A stretch of 64,000 nucleotides of DNA from Sepiola atlantica (lineage: Eukaryota > Mollusca > Cephalopoda > Sepiida > Sepiolidae): positions 102,707,083-102,771,082 of the forward strand of contig OY744532.1 of the NCBI GenBank assembly GCA_963556195.1, written 5' to 3'. The notes under the pieces were generated by a model. It did no database searches and was not told the origin of the DNA. It saw only the letters and a list, made by a program, of their open reading frames with translations. The translations under genes and the position numbers were made by a program. Below, piece by piece: positions 22,464-33,879 of this stretch (within the stretch, counting starts at the first letter, position 1; the number at the start of each line of letters is the position of its first letter).

Positions 22464-22465
<2 letters not shown>
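21976..22465. other. No recognisable feature
   Basis: AT-rich DNA. Confidence 0.5.
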
Positions 22466-22531
<66 letters not shown>

Positions 22532-22552
22532 ATATTTATATATATATAAATA
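22466..22552. repeat. Interrupted (TA)n microsatellite
   Basis: TA tract with TTTATA interruptions. Confidence 0.96.
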
Positions 22553-22799
22553 TACTTGGAACCCCACTGAATAAATATAAATAATGTTGGTGACATACTG
22601 AACGAAACGGAACCGTGGAATTCGTATAAAAGTTTGGTTTCTGTGAATAAAATATTTCGTATAAGTTGTGATCCTTTAAAATGTCCAGAAATAAGGCACG
22701 AACTCGGGTCTAGATGAAAAATATATATGGAAGAAAGTAATACTTTCAGCATATTAAGAGAGTGGTTGAACGTCTGACTGATACCAGCATTAGACTTAT

Positions 22800-23050
22800 G
22801 TTGTTCCAGGTATTTAATTCTCTTCAACCGCAGGAACATGTGACACAAGGTCGAAAAGTGGGGGTTGAGTAAAGCCAGCGCCCCTAAAAAATAAGCACTC
22901 TGTCCTAGCAAAAAAAGCCCGGGCAACACCGTCAGTATTCCCCAGTCAGGGCGCTTTAGGCAGCAAGAAATAAACTTACTCCTCCCAAAAGAGGGGAGGC
23001 AAGACTTGGGAGGGTGCAACTCCTAGGAAAACCCAGGACAGTATACCTCA
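22800..23050 (-). repeat. Relative of the U2-headed SINE body, without U2 head
   Basis: It shares the body with the units at 40.5-41.2 kb: AAAGTGGGGGTTGA, AAAGCCAGCGC, GGGCAACACCGTCAG, GGGCGC, AATAAACTTACTCCTCCC, GAGGGGAG and GGGAGGGTG. After the CTCCTAG and AGGACAG words the U2-like 40 nt are absent, replaced by unrelated sequence from about 23045. This copy is therefore either 5'-truncated or predates acquisition of the head. Confidence 0.75.
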
Positions 23051-25068
23051 GCCCGGTAGATAAATGGCCACTGAAATTGCCCAATTCCTGCCGAACTGAT
23101 TGTCGAGAACGAATCCTCGACTGGTAATACCTTACCTTATCCCGACGACCTTAATCAACCGAAGTTAATGAGAGACTTATCGGGCTGGGGTTGGTGCTAA
23201 CACCGAGAAACATGTACTCCCGGTATTTATAGTGACGCGGAAGAGTTCATGTAGTCTGTAATGGTGGGTACTATAACATAATCCTTCCCAATCCTTACCT
23301 CCGCATGAGACTCAGAATACTTTATTTTTCATGATTTAGACTTACATACTTCTGGGGCTGCTTGGGGTATCTTTATGTCGAAAGTGTCGTATATGGTGTC
23401 TATAATTTGTCATTTCTGTGGAGGTTTGCATTTTTCTTGTCAGGTTTTCGATAATTGTGTTATTACTAGCAACAAGTTTCTCATATCCTTGATTAAATGG
23501 GATAATTCGTTAGGTTTTATTCCTTGTAGGTGATTTTCGCATTGTTAGTTGTTAGTTGTTGGTTCTGATAGTTCTGTTATGTCTGCATAAGTATTTGTTT
23601 CTGCCAATGTTATGGCCTCTCGAAAAGGAATGTCCTCTTTCAGTTCGAATTTTGCTGACATATTTTCACGTCCACCTAGACCGCCAATAAAACATGCGGG
23701 AAAGCTTCTTTCCAATTATTCTTTAGTTTTTCGGTCAGATTGTCTTGGGCATTTTAAAAATTCCTTTTATAGTTTTTTTCTGATTCAGCCATAAGGTTTT
23801 TGATTTTCTGGCCAACGTGTTCATATGTAAATCTGATATATTCAATTGTTGCATCTAGTCTGTGCAAATAAATTGTTTTAGTTTTAATAACAACATTCTC
23901 AATTTTTGGTAGTTTCGTTAAAAGTAAACTTGGTAATAATTTAACACTCAAATTCAATCTTCTCGCTAGTCAGCGTTATCTCTATTTTGTTTGCTTTGGG
24001 TATGGTCAGTTAATCGAACTTTTTTATGGATGCACGTGGATTAATGGCACGTTTAACCCAGAGTCTAGATGTAACTTTATTCAAGATTAGCTGTACGTAC
24101 TTTTACATATTTATGAGGACCTGCTCGTTTGTTTTTTGTTGATTTAACCTGACTCGTATTTCCTTATTTCGTTGTGCAATATGAACTTTTGTGTCCTACT
24201 TTTTACTAGTTAGACAGGTTTTAAAACGGTATGGGCAATCTATAACAGAACAGAGGAGTCCACAACGGAGAGGTCGACTTGTCGATAATGTTTCCTGTTT
24301 TTTATTGAGGTGGCTAGGTTTTGTAGGAGCGTAAAAATAAACCCCTTTCGTGGTTTGACTTCTATTTAAGTAGTGTTGAAATGTAATTCTTTTACGAATC
24401 TATCTTATGTGACTCTTTGATATTTTTGAAACTTGTTTAACACTTACAAATCTCTGTCAGTCTTTGGCTAATTCATGTAATGTTAAATTTGGCTTAGTTT
24501 CTAACTTGTTTAAGACTCTAGTCTTATTTTTGCGTCATGGCTGATATGAGTCCTCGTAGGAATATAAAGCATTTACATTTCTCCGTCTGAGTACAGCAAG
24601 TTTTAAATCGTCACGGTGTTTATTAATATTTGACGCGAAAGTTGAGTGGTCTTCGCTGTCTTTTCTGATTAAGTTTATGCCATTCCAGGTTTTGTATCAC
24701 AGAGAGGTTTTAGGCAAAATAATTATGTTAAAAGTTTAACCGCTTCAGAAAAACTCAAGTCGCTAGTATTTCGGGGTAAAATATGGTCCACAAATTTTGT
24801 ATGTTCAGTGGTTCCTAATATTCGGAGCAGTAGGTGAACTTATTTAACATCTGCCTTATTTTATCAATCTATTTTGTATAGACATTCATACCTTTTGGAA
24901 CATGAAACAAACATTTAATCCTGGTATGGGGAATAAGTGATATTGCTAATTGAACTCCAAACGGTATTTTAAGAAAAACACATTTTCCTTCTCGCTATTG
25001 ACATTGTTTGAAGTAATAAGTCTTCAGACGTATTACTCTAAAAGAACCGAACAAAACATTTCAATGTG

Positions 25069-25070
<2 letters not shown>
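23051..25070. other. T-rich region, possible decayed coding element on minus strand
   Basis: From about 23300 to 25060 the plus strand is T-rich. The minus strand holds one protein-like open frame at 23957-23754 (contains ATIEYIRFTYEHVGQKIKNLM). I could not assign it to a family. It may be part of a decayed element, but no catalytic motif was found. Confidence 0.35.

Positions 25071-25127
<57 letters not shown>
25071..25127. repeat. (TA)n microsatellite
   Basis: Perfect TA tract. Confidence 0.97.
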
Positions 25128-25129
<2 letters not shown>

Positions 25130-26130
25130 GTCCGTTCTAAAACGGGTATAAACAAAAAATACAGCGATAATTTCAGATTTTAATGTTTTGTTCAATTCTT
25201 TGGGAAGTATGGTATGGTTTCGATAGCACCCCTGAATGTGTTTTTATCAAATGAATGTTTCCATGTTGCAATGAATACATAGTCTTGACGCTGCTGCGCC
25301 CCACTGATATTTAAAAATACGTATTACTTAATATAACTCACTATTTTATGTAATGAAATTCTTGTATCTTGTAATTTTTTGTCTCTTACTAAATTTAAGT
25401 CTTTTGAAGGCGCTGCGAGTATGTGTGAGTGCACCCCCATAATCACTAAATTTACTAACAAAATAATGTTGTCATGTTATGCATCTGGTTGCCTAAAAGT
25501 ATAGTCACGAAATTCACAATGATTAGTTGAAAAATAAATAAATATAATAAAAATCAAATATAAGTGCACCCTTTAAATGGTCATTTTTACAGGAAAATAA
25601 TCTGCCCATGTCAACTCACTGTATTTTACGGAATATATATTAATAAAATTATAATTATCTGTTCATAAACTTGACAGATAACACTGCACACATTGTAGTA
25701 TTATTTACGAAGGCACATATATGCAGGCAATATAGGGCACAAAACCTCTTATCCTGCAATCTCACACTACTCCATGTGTAATTATATTAATTATGATAGT
25801 AATAACAACATATAGGATACAGAAATTTATGATACAAATATCAAATAAATAAAGTCAAAAAGTTTAGAAAATATGATAGCATGAAAATAAAAAAATAATA
25901 ACTTACACATATACTAAGTAAAAGTTAAAAAAGGAAACCTGAATAACATTTATAACGGTTAGCATACATATATGTAACGAAATAAATATTTAAATTATAA
26001 TTTTAAGATATAATATACCATAAAAAGAAATAATAAGAAAAAAAAGATAAAGATGAGAAGAAAAATAAGAAAAATAGAGAAATGATTAAAAGAAAAGGTT
26101 TAATATTTTACAAAATATATTCTATATAAA
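25128..26130. other. No recognisable feature
   Basis: AT-rich DNA; 26020-26100 is A-rich low complexity. Confidence 0.5.
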
Positions 26131-26131
26131 T

Positions 26132-26217
<86 letters not shown>
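26131..26217. repeat. (CA)n-(TA)n microsatellite
   Basis: CA tract to about 26150, then TA. Confidence 0.96.
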
Positions 26218-26218
<1 letters not shown>

Positions 26219-26481
26219 ATAAATATGTTTATAAATTAAGTGTTTGTCACATTCAGACGTCATCCCGGGCTCTCTTACGCTCATCATTGTAGGAATGGCG
26301 GTTGCAGGCGCTCGCATGGGGTAAACCGCAGTTCGTAGATTAAGGCTAGCATAACGAGGCGGTCATGACAACACGGTCGAGATAAATCGACACATATAGT
26401 AATTTCAATTAAGATACACGTACCCGGGAGGCGGGGGACGTGTCATGTCGTCTACAGTGTTCAACGCACGAGGGGAATTAG

Positions 26482-26482
<1 letters not shown>

Positions 26483-26570
<88 letters not shown>

Positions 26571-26577
26571 GAGAGAT
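26483..26577. repeat. (TA)n-(GA)n microsatellite
   Basis: TA tract to about 26528, then a GA tract with a few interruptions. Confidence 0.96.
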
Positions 26578-26787
26578 ATTAATTTCATACTTATATTAAA
26601 GTACAATTATTTACATATAAAAGTAATAAAAATACATCTATTAACGAAAAATCCGTCCTAGAAAGTTAAGGGCGACTAATAATGCAATTTTCTGCATTTT
26701 AATCACTTAGGAAGTGAGCCAATCGAAATAATAGTAAGCAAAAGACAACGAACGCTGCAATCACTAATAAAAATAATTACATAAAAT

Positions 26788-26790
<3 letters not shown>

Positions 26791-26833
<43 letters not shown>
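26791..26833. repeat. (TA)n microsatellite
   Basis: TA tract with one G interruption. Confidence 0.95.
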
Positions 26834-27689
26834 AGGAATAAAAGAAACAATGTTTCAGACAAAATGTCAAAATAAAAATGGAATAAAGGATAACCAAATC
26901 AACAACTAGCAAAAATGAACTCAGAAACACATATTGAATAGTTCTACCAAAATATTTGAATTGTTAAAATACAATCAGCATCAGTTAGTAGCAGAACTTT
27001 AATTAAAAACAGCAAAGATTTCAAATTTATACAAAGAACGCAATTTGGAAAAATAGTAATAAACAGTAGAAAGGGAGAAAGAAAGAAAGAAATGTAAAAA
27101 AAGAAAAAGAAAGAAACAAGTCAGCAGTTAACATATAACCACCGATCGGAAACGCTGTAAGTTAATAAAGTTGGAAGGAAGATTGGCTTTTATCATCGAG
27201 GTAGGTGTGTAGATTATTCTTATTGTTTTTGTAGATATAATTTTGATTTCTTCTCATTCATTTTCTAAACTAATAAATGTATATTATTGCATAATATAGT
27301 TTGATAGGGATACCTACATAGTTTGATAGGGATCGACCCATTAAAATTAATAGTTGATCGAAGGCATTCGTCCGAAGTTATATAGCAAACTAGTTAACGG
27401 GATCAGTTGAGGCGACCATGTGTTCGATTAGGTGCATATGTTGTATATAGTCACATACTTACGTTGTACAATGGGTCAAAATCTTGATAATTACTTGACA
27501 ATTAAAGGCCTTATTAATTAATGAAATAACCAACCGGTGGCTAGATGATTGTTTAACACAACTTTGCGACTTAGCTCTGTTTCGCTAGTTATTTATTGCA
27601 TATATTAATATGGGTACTTAAAGAATGGGATTTGCAAATTATTTTAATATTTTACTATTTAGTTCTTTTGAATTTTTCTTTATTATTTA
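26834..27689. other. No gene recognised
   Basis: AT-rich, with a GAAA-rich patch near 27070-27120 and a short local duplication of ATAGTTTGATAGGGAT(A/C) at 27295-27335. Confidence 0.5.
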
Positions 27690-29075
27690 AATAAAAGATC
27701 AGGTATTTTTCATAGCTATAAAGGTATTCATTTAGTAAATACTAACACTTAGATTGAATACACGCCGAAAGTACCTTGTCACATTGCGTATACAATCGCA
27801 ATATTAAAAGCATGTTGTCAGAAACATAAATCAATTTCTTTTAGTGAAATGAAAATAGGTATTTGTATATAGCTATAAATGTATTCATTACGTCAATGCT
27901 TAAACTTATATATAATACATGTCGACAGTACCTTGCCACGTTGCGTATAAAATCGCAATATTAAAAGCATGTTGTCAGAAACATGAATCCATTTTTTTAG
28001 TAAAATAAAAAAGAGGTGTTTTTATATAGCTATCAATGTATTCATTTAGTCAATGCTTAAACTTATATTGAATACATGTCGACAGTACCTTGCAACATTT
28101 TGTATACAATCGCAATATTAAAAGCATGTTGTCAGAAACATGAATACATTTTTTTAGTGAAATAAAAAAGAGGTTTTTGTATATAGCTATCAATGTATTC
28201 ATTAAGTCGATGCTTAAACTTATATTGAATACACGTCGAAAGTACCTTGTCACATTTTGTATATAATCGCAATATTAAAAGCATGTTGTCAGAAACATGA
28301 ATCCATTCATTTAGTGAAATAAAAAAGAGGTATTTGTATATAGCTATCAATGTATTCATTTAGTCAATGCTTAAACTTATATTGAATACATGTCGAAAGT
28401 ACCTTGCAACATTTTGTATACAATCGCAATATTAAAAGCATGTTGTCAGAAACATAAATCTATTTTTTATTACCGAAATAAAAAAGGTATTTGTATATAG
28501 CTATAAATGTATTCATTTAGTCAATGCTTGAACTTATATTGAATACATATCGAAAGTACCTTGTCACATTTCGTATATAATCGCTATATTAAAAGCATGT
28601 TGTCAGTAACATATATCAATTTTTCATTAGTGAAGTAAAAAAGCTATCAATGTATTCATTTAGTCGATGCTGAATCTTAGGTTGCATACACGTAGAAAGT
28701 ACGCTTTCACATTTGGTATACACTCGCAATATTAAACGAATGTTGTCAGTAACATAACTCCATTTTTATCACCGAAATAAAAAGAGGTCCTTGTATATAG
28801 CTATCAATGTATTCATTTAGTCAACGCTTAAACGTATATGTAGTATACGTCGAAAGTACCTTGTCATATTTTGTATACAATCGCAATATCAAAAGCATGT
28901 TGTCAGTAACATAAATCCATTTTTAATTGCGAAATAAAAAATAAGTTTTTGTATATAGCTATAAATGCATTCATTTAGTCAAAGCTTAAACTTATATTGA
29001 ATACACGTCGAAATATTCTTATCACATTGCGTATACTATCGCAATATAAAAAACTTGCTGTCAGTAATACAAATC
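27690..29075. repeat. 157-bp satellite array, about nine monomers
   Basis: The landmark GCATGTTGTCAG recurs with starts near 27810, 27967, 28124, 28281, 28438, 28595, 28738, 28895 and 29053. Spacing is 157 bp except for one 143-bp unit, which has a deletion around 28635-28645, and one 158-bp unit. Each monomer also has TATAGCTATCAATGTATTCA, TTATATTGAATACA, GTCGAAAGTACCTTGTCACA and CGCAATATTAAAAGC. The inner monomers (27900-28500) are most alike; the outer ones diverge. Two open frames on the minus strand that repeat each other are products of the array. Confidence 0.93.
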
Positions 29076-29286
29076 TATAGAGGTAAAATAAACACTAAAT
29101 ATTTCAGTTCATCAAACACCTACATAATATATTATTGTACCACTATACCACACGATCAAACAACACAGAACCTTCCGAGTAGAAAGGAAGCCGAAGCCTT
29201 AGAAACCCCACCGTCGAAGGTGTGGAAACAGCCCTGAGACACACTACACAGTCAAACTCCCAATACATCCAGTTGGCAGGTGTTGT

Positions 29287-29288
<2 letters not shown>

Positions 29289-29339
<51 letters not shown>
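29289..29339. repeat. (TA)n microsatellite
   Basis: Perfect TA tract. Confidence 0.97.
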
Positions 29340-29343
<4 letters not shown>

Positions 29344-29348
29344 TTCGT

Positions 29349-29463
29349 TAGAAATGACACATCCAAAATGTGATTGCGGTGAACCCGTTCAAGTCGACAG
29401 AATGTATGACAGTGGAATACATTTCGGGAATTGCAAAGTTTTTCGGCAAGAAGCCAAAAACTA
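29349..29463 (+). pseudogene. Short cysteine-containing coding remnant, unassigned
   Basis: The frame reads MTHPKCDCGEPVQVDRMYD, then SGIHFGNCKVF, then a stop. The CDCGEP and HFGNC pattern vaguely recalls a small zinc finger such as GRF, but the spacing does not prove it. A (TA)n tract precedes it directly. It may be a fragment of a transposon or a retrocopied exon. Confidence 0.25.
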
Positions 29464-30608
29464 AACAATTCTAATCCTCTCTCCGCCCCAAAGAAAAACC
29501 GAAAAGCTTTTTCCAATCATACCAACACTGAAGCATTCAGGCGATTTAATCCAAATGACTGATCTAACATCGATTTACGCTGAAGCAAACTTAATTATTC
29601 GACGAATAACACTAGATATTCGAGCGTGAAACTCTTTTATCAAAATTAATTTAAAATAGAGAACATTGTCATTCGCAAAAAAATTAAATAGATAATAGTA
29701 ACAAGCAGGGGTCCTTGGTAATTCTACAGTTCTTTTTACATCAACGTGTATACTTTACTGTTAGAAATAATATTAATTTTGAAAGAATACATTTCTGTCA
29801 TAGTCGATATTATTAAAGAAGAACACAACTCTTCCCCCGTAAATAATACTTGTCATTTAAAGCAAAATATTCTTTAAAGAAATAAAATATCTTCTTGATT
29901 TAAATATTTACTAGCAGGACGAACCGACACTTCTTAGAATTGAATGAGGATCACTACTATGTACTTGTTCACTATGCCCATTACACCAGATTAATTTCTT
30001 TGTTTTAACTGCCTTCCTCTTCTTATTTCGCGTTCTAATATAGTCGAAAGAAGGTGAAATGTTAGAAAACTTTCCGAATCAGTGTCTTATACATGTGGTT
30101 TAAATTTACTTAAAAACGGATATACATTTACTACTTAAATGTATATCCGATTTTAATAAGTACCTTAGACATATACGACAAGTAAATATTCGGTACATAG
30201 TTGGTTACGAAGAGAGGCGGGACACTTACATAATCTTCCTCGGAAAATCTTATATATATAATATAGATTTCATCAAAATAGGATATATTTGACATTTTAA
30301 AGAAGGTTTTCCCATAGCTATCTAAGGTTAGGAAGGTACTTAAAGATCCGGTAGCACTTATGTTGTATTCTACGCCCCGCCCCAATATACATATTACTTA
30401 CATTAAAAAATAGAATATAATTGAAGTTTTTAGAAGAGTAGGTCCTCATAGCCTTCATAAAGTTTATTTGAGGATTTGGGAATACTTCCATTGTCTTCCT
30501 GGTAATATTTACAAAGTAATACAGTTTAAGATCTTATGTAGATTCTGAAACCTTTATTTCTATAGGTAACCCACAAACATCACACATACATACATGTAGA
30601 CATTGAGT

Positions 30609-30610
<2 letters not shown>
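29464..30610. other. No gene recognised
   Basis: AT-rich DNA. A local palindrome around 30105-30160 (GGATATACATTTA and TAAATGTATATCC) can form a hairpin. Confidence 0.5.
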
Positions 30611-30658
<48 letters not shown>

Positions 30659-30660
30659 CA
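30611..30660. repeat. (TA)n microsatellite
   Basis: TA tract with one G interruption at the left edge of the palindrome. Confidence 0.95.
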
Positions 30661-30689
30661 TAGTAAGTTATGAAAATATATTTATGGCA

Positions 30690-30745
30690 ATGAAGCTACG
30701 CAGAGGTTCCCGCGTTTAATCCCCGGCGGAATCTTCAGGCTATAA
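30690..30745 (-). ncRNA. Hammerhead-ribozyme-like motif, minus strand
   Basis: Read on the minus strand: CCTGAAGA (fits the conserved CUGANGA box), then a short stem II (TTCC/GGGGA), then TTAAACGC, a loop, and GCGTAGC. The ACGC/GCGT arms form stem III and place the predicted cut after GTA. The core should read GAA before the A of stem III but reads TAA, so G12 is changed and activity is doubtful. Self-cleaving hammerheads are known in terminal repeats of Penelope-like elements. Confidence 0.55.
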
Positions 30746-30867
30746 TGTATGGAGTTAGTTTTGCCGGGTGTTTTATATACACGGCTAGCTAGTTAATAGC
30801 TCATGTTCTTTGTTGTTCACTTAGCTAGCCGTGTATATAAACACCCGGCAAACCTCACTACATGCAT

Positions 30868-30925
30868 TTTAGCCTGAGGATTCACCCCGGGGATGAAGGC
30901 GGGAGTCTCTCTGGAGCTTAATTGT
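30868..30925 (+). ncRNA. Hammerhead-ribozyme-like motif, plus strand
   Basis: AGCCTGAGGA at 30871-30880 holds the CUGANGA box. CACCCCGGGGATGAA follows, with GAA preserved at 30895-30897. The next bases are GGC where ACGC is expected, and the partner arm GCGT is changed to CTGG, so stem III is lost. Stem I would pair AGC with GCT. It keeps the residues its minus-strand twin has lost, and the reverse. Confidence 0.55.
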
Positions 30926-30942
30926 CATAAATATATTTTCCT

Positions 30943-31048
30943 AACTTACTACCTAGCTCTACTTACGTATCGAGCTCTGTTGAAGTAAATACTCAAAATT
31001 GATACATAAATTTTTGTTCCTCTTATAAGTTTTGTTGGATACATGAAA
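30943..31048 (+). repeat. Penelope terminal-repeat segment
   Basis: Contains CTACCTAGCTCTACTTACG, AAGTAAATACTC, and TGGATACATGAAATA at its end, collinear with 8707-8815. It ends at a (TA)n tract. Confidence 0.7.
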
Positions 31049-31051
31049 TAG

Positions 31052-31093
<42 letters not shown>

Positions 31094-31210
31094 CACATAT
31101 ATATATACAGAGAGAGAGAGAGAGAGAGAGAGCGCGAGAGAGAGAGAAAGAGATAGATACAGACACACATACAGAGAGAGAGAGACAGACAGACAAACTT
31201 ACATACAGAC
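31052..31210. repeat. (TA)n with adjoining (GA)n and ACAG-type repeat
   Basis: TA tract to 31086, a short TA at 31098-31107, then a GA tract to about 31152, then (ACAG)-rich sequence to about 31210. Confidence 0.94.
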
Positions 31211-31499
31211 AGACAGATAGATATATTTAAAATTGTAGCCATTTAAATTTTTTTAAAACAATAAAAATGTATCTGTTTTCTAGCTATTAACCCTTCTCCT
31301 ACCACGGAAGATGGAGCACAAGACCAAATGTTTGAGCGTAAAACACGAATGCCACTTTTGTAAATATATTATTTAAAATCCTACTGTGTTAGTTTAATAG
31401 GTGACATAATTTGATTTTATGAAAATGAATTTTAAAATGTGTACCTTTGCAATTCTCTACATCAGTGACAAACAATTATCCACTAATCTACGTATTTTC

Positions 31500-31610
31500 T
31501 GATCATAAAATCTCATTATTTTAAATGTTTTTAAAAGGTGATAACGTACGTACGAAAATGAACTCTTTTAGCGTATTATATAGATAATAAATAATTAAAT
31601 AATTGTAGGC
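31500..31610. repeat. Dispersed repeat, copy 1
   Basis: GGTGATAACGTACGTACG, then ATGA, then TTAGCGTATTATATAG. A second copy is at 53100-53180. The class is unknown. Confidence 0.45.
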
Positions 31611-31877
31611 TGTGCTAATGTCTGCGCATCTGTTTAGTTTTCGATTTTAACGACGAACCATCCCTAATCTAATACGGCCACTGAATGTTGCATTTTCATT
31701 CGCTACGATCGTCACGTGACAACATGTTGATCAGGAGTCATAGATGTTTGTATTGATTGATTTTTTTACATAAACTAATCGGAATCATTTAATATCGATT
31801 TAAGTCATTTTGATTGAATATGTCATGCTACGAGTTGTCAACATATAAAAATCATTTTAAAACATGTTTTATATGTA

Positions 31878-31975
31878 TAGGCTACGCGATAAGTAACTGT
31901 ATTAGGTTTCCGCTTTCGAATGACACAATGAATAGAAGAAATGTTTAAGTATCAAAAAAGTTACCAACAAAATAT
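31878..31975. repeat. Direct repeat flanking LINE copy D, left
   Basis: GATAAGTAACT, then TTTCGCTTTC-like, then AATAGAAGAAATGTTTAAGT and ATCAAAA. It is repeated at 32480-32575 on the other side of LINE copy D. Confidence 0.7.
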
Positions 31976-31979
31976 ATCA

Positions 31980-32430
31980 TCTGGGCTGGTGCACTAACTA
32001 TGCGTTTTCCCCTTTTAGACAGGGTCTTAAAAAGAGTATGTAATCCAATAGGTTCCACCCTGTCTACCAACTTCAAACCCCTGTCCCATGGCCGTAATAT
32101 TGCGCCTCTTTCTTGTTTTATAAGTACTTAAATAGAATATGTACCAACAAACTCGCTATAATTGTGCTACCTTAACGTATATACTCCCGATCCACCTGAC
32201 AATCAGCCAAACTCATCCATTTCACTGTAAAGGTCCGCATATTCCGAAAAACACCTATTTCCTCTAATAGCTTCTATTTTCAAACTGCTAGTCTTTTGAA
32301 TTCCTTCCCTGCTCCTTATTTCCTTGAATGCGCCAACATGCTAAAATTTAAATGTAATGTGAACACACATCTTGCTTAACAAGACCAACTTAGTATGCTT
32401 CATGTTATATGTCCTCTAATTTACACGTAC
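31980..32430 (+). mobile_element. LINE copy D, 3' end of ORF2
   Basis: The only copy of this LINE family on the plus strand. ATCTGGGCTGGTGCACTA at 31980-31997 corresponds to the IWAGASS block of copy B. The RRNIAS block lies around 32085-32100. The C-terminal WNSLP...FK..VNTHL-like region follows at about 32285-32375, with LLNSLPCS as the decayed form. It includes the distal part missing from copy B. No intact frame. Confidence 0.8.
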
Positions 32431-32479
32431 GTTTCAGTGACAATGTGCAATTTTTGGGGTGAATATAGGTAAAGTTAAA

Positions 32480-32575
32480 GGGTATAACATAAGTAACTAT
32501 GAAAAAGTTTCGCTTTCAATTTAATAGATGAAATAGAAGAAATGTTTAAGTATCAAAACGTTACAAATAAAAACT
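32480..32575. repeat. Direct repeat flanking LINE copy D, right
   Basis: Matches 31878-31975 (AATAGAAGAAATGTTTAAGT and ATCAAAA). It is too long for a target-site duplication, so either a host segment duplicated or both sides belong to another repeat. Confidence 0.7.
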
Positions 32576-32659
32576 TGTTTACACACTTATGGCGGCCACT
32601 GTGTATATTTTGCAAATCGTCTGTAAAAGAGATATTCTTTTTAATACATTGCTTGGATT

Positions 32660-32730
32660 CTGATAGAAACCTTTACTCCGGGTCAGAGTGGACCTGAGAC
32701 TAACGGAAAAGAAATGGTTATTTTTATCTC
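32660..32730 (+). repeat. Short shared motif, copy 1
   Basis: CTCCGGGTCAGAGTGGACCT followed by GAGACTAACGG. A reverse-strand copy lies at 48715-48765. It probably belongs to a conserved SINE or repeat core. The family was not identified. Confidence 0.4.
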
Positions 32731-32772
32731 CTGAAACTTTTTGGTTGTAGCCCCGTGATAGGTGTTCTTTTG

Positions 32773-32773
<1 letters not shown>

Positions 32774-32829
<56 letters not shown>

Positions 32830-32850
32830 AATATATATATATATTTAAAT

Positions 32851-32884
<34 letters not shown>
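32774..32884. repeat. Interrupted (TA)n array
   Basis: TA tract of about 110 bp with AAATATA interruptions. Confidence 0.96.
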
Positions 32885-33879
32885 CCCTTCTCTTATGGTA
32901 ATATTAATCTTAAACTCTTACACGTCACAATCAATTTAAATACATGAACGTTTATAACATACCTGGCTGGCGGATCGTCCCGATACGCTCTCCTTTATTG
33001 TGATCCTCTCTGACTTAGGACACACCACCTGAAAACACGTTCTTTCCTGCCCCGAAAGAAAGGACAAGAGGAGAGAACAGTTGAAGACAAGAAAAGGTTC
33101 GTTCGTCTGGGATTGCCTGTTCTAGATGACTGATCAGACTAAGAGGTAATTACAGGTAAATCACATGATAATTTTTTTTTTCAACACACGTGTTCGAACC
33201 AATCTTCTCTTGATCTCCGGCTGTCCCCATTCTCAGCTATATAATGTCACGTCCGTTTTATCAACACTTACAGTGGGTCAAGCTGACCTTCGAGCGCACT
33301 TAGCTGACCCAGCTACTGTCATTCTCAACTAAAAATACATACTCGCTCTATGTTTAACACTTTAAGTCAGGGCCGAGTTGGGGTACACAGTTTGGAAAGT
33401 AAGTTAGGCGAGAAAAATTCATACATAAAGAAAGAAAAAACCCTGGTATGATAACTTCCGGTTTCGTTCAATGGTTGTGTTACATAGACATTGCTTAAGT
33501 ACTTTTAAGCTCGTGCCTACAACCTATACTGGATAGTTCGGTAGAAGCAGGAAAATAAATACCAAATAAAACGTATATGCCCCATAAAACAAATAAACCA
33601 AACTAACGTATCCACAGATTTCGGGCGGAATATTTATGGACAGAAGTTATTTGCTAAATATTTCTGTCAAAGAAACACATTACCGAGAGACTGATTCCCT
33701 GCTGATTAAAACCTTGATTTATTTCATATCCAATGTCAACACATAACCTACTTTCTAGGCTATAATAATTGATACATTACTACATTATAAATGGTAACAG
33801 GAGGAATATAATAGTAAATCTCGTTGAAACCGTTGTACGTACTAATATCGAATATATACTAGTCCCCGAGAACTTCGCG
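32885..33879. other. No gene recognised
   Basis: Less AT-rich than its surroundings, with a few CpG-containing stretches. No open frame with a domain. Confidence 0.5.

Larger units (their letters stand above)
30671..30942. repeat. Palindrome of two Penelope terminal-repeat ends, head to head
   Basis: Two arms of about 120 bp, 30671-30791 and 30822-30942, are reverse complements at roughly 75-80 percent. The inner 29 bp (GCCGGGTGTTTTATATACAC plus GGCTAGCTA) are nearly perfect. The loop is about 30 bp. The sequence outside the right arm (30943-31048) matches the segment beside the Penelope remnant at 8.7 kb, which links the palindrome to that element class. Each arm contains one hammerhead-like core. 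Confidence 0.85.

Noticed and set aside
27690..29075. CRISPR array
   Set aside because: The repeats have no unique spacers; the whole 157-bp unit repeats, as in a satellite. The same holds for the 53-bp minisatellite.
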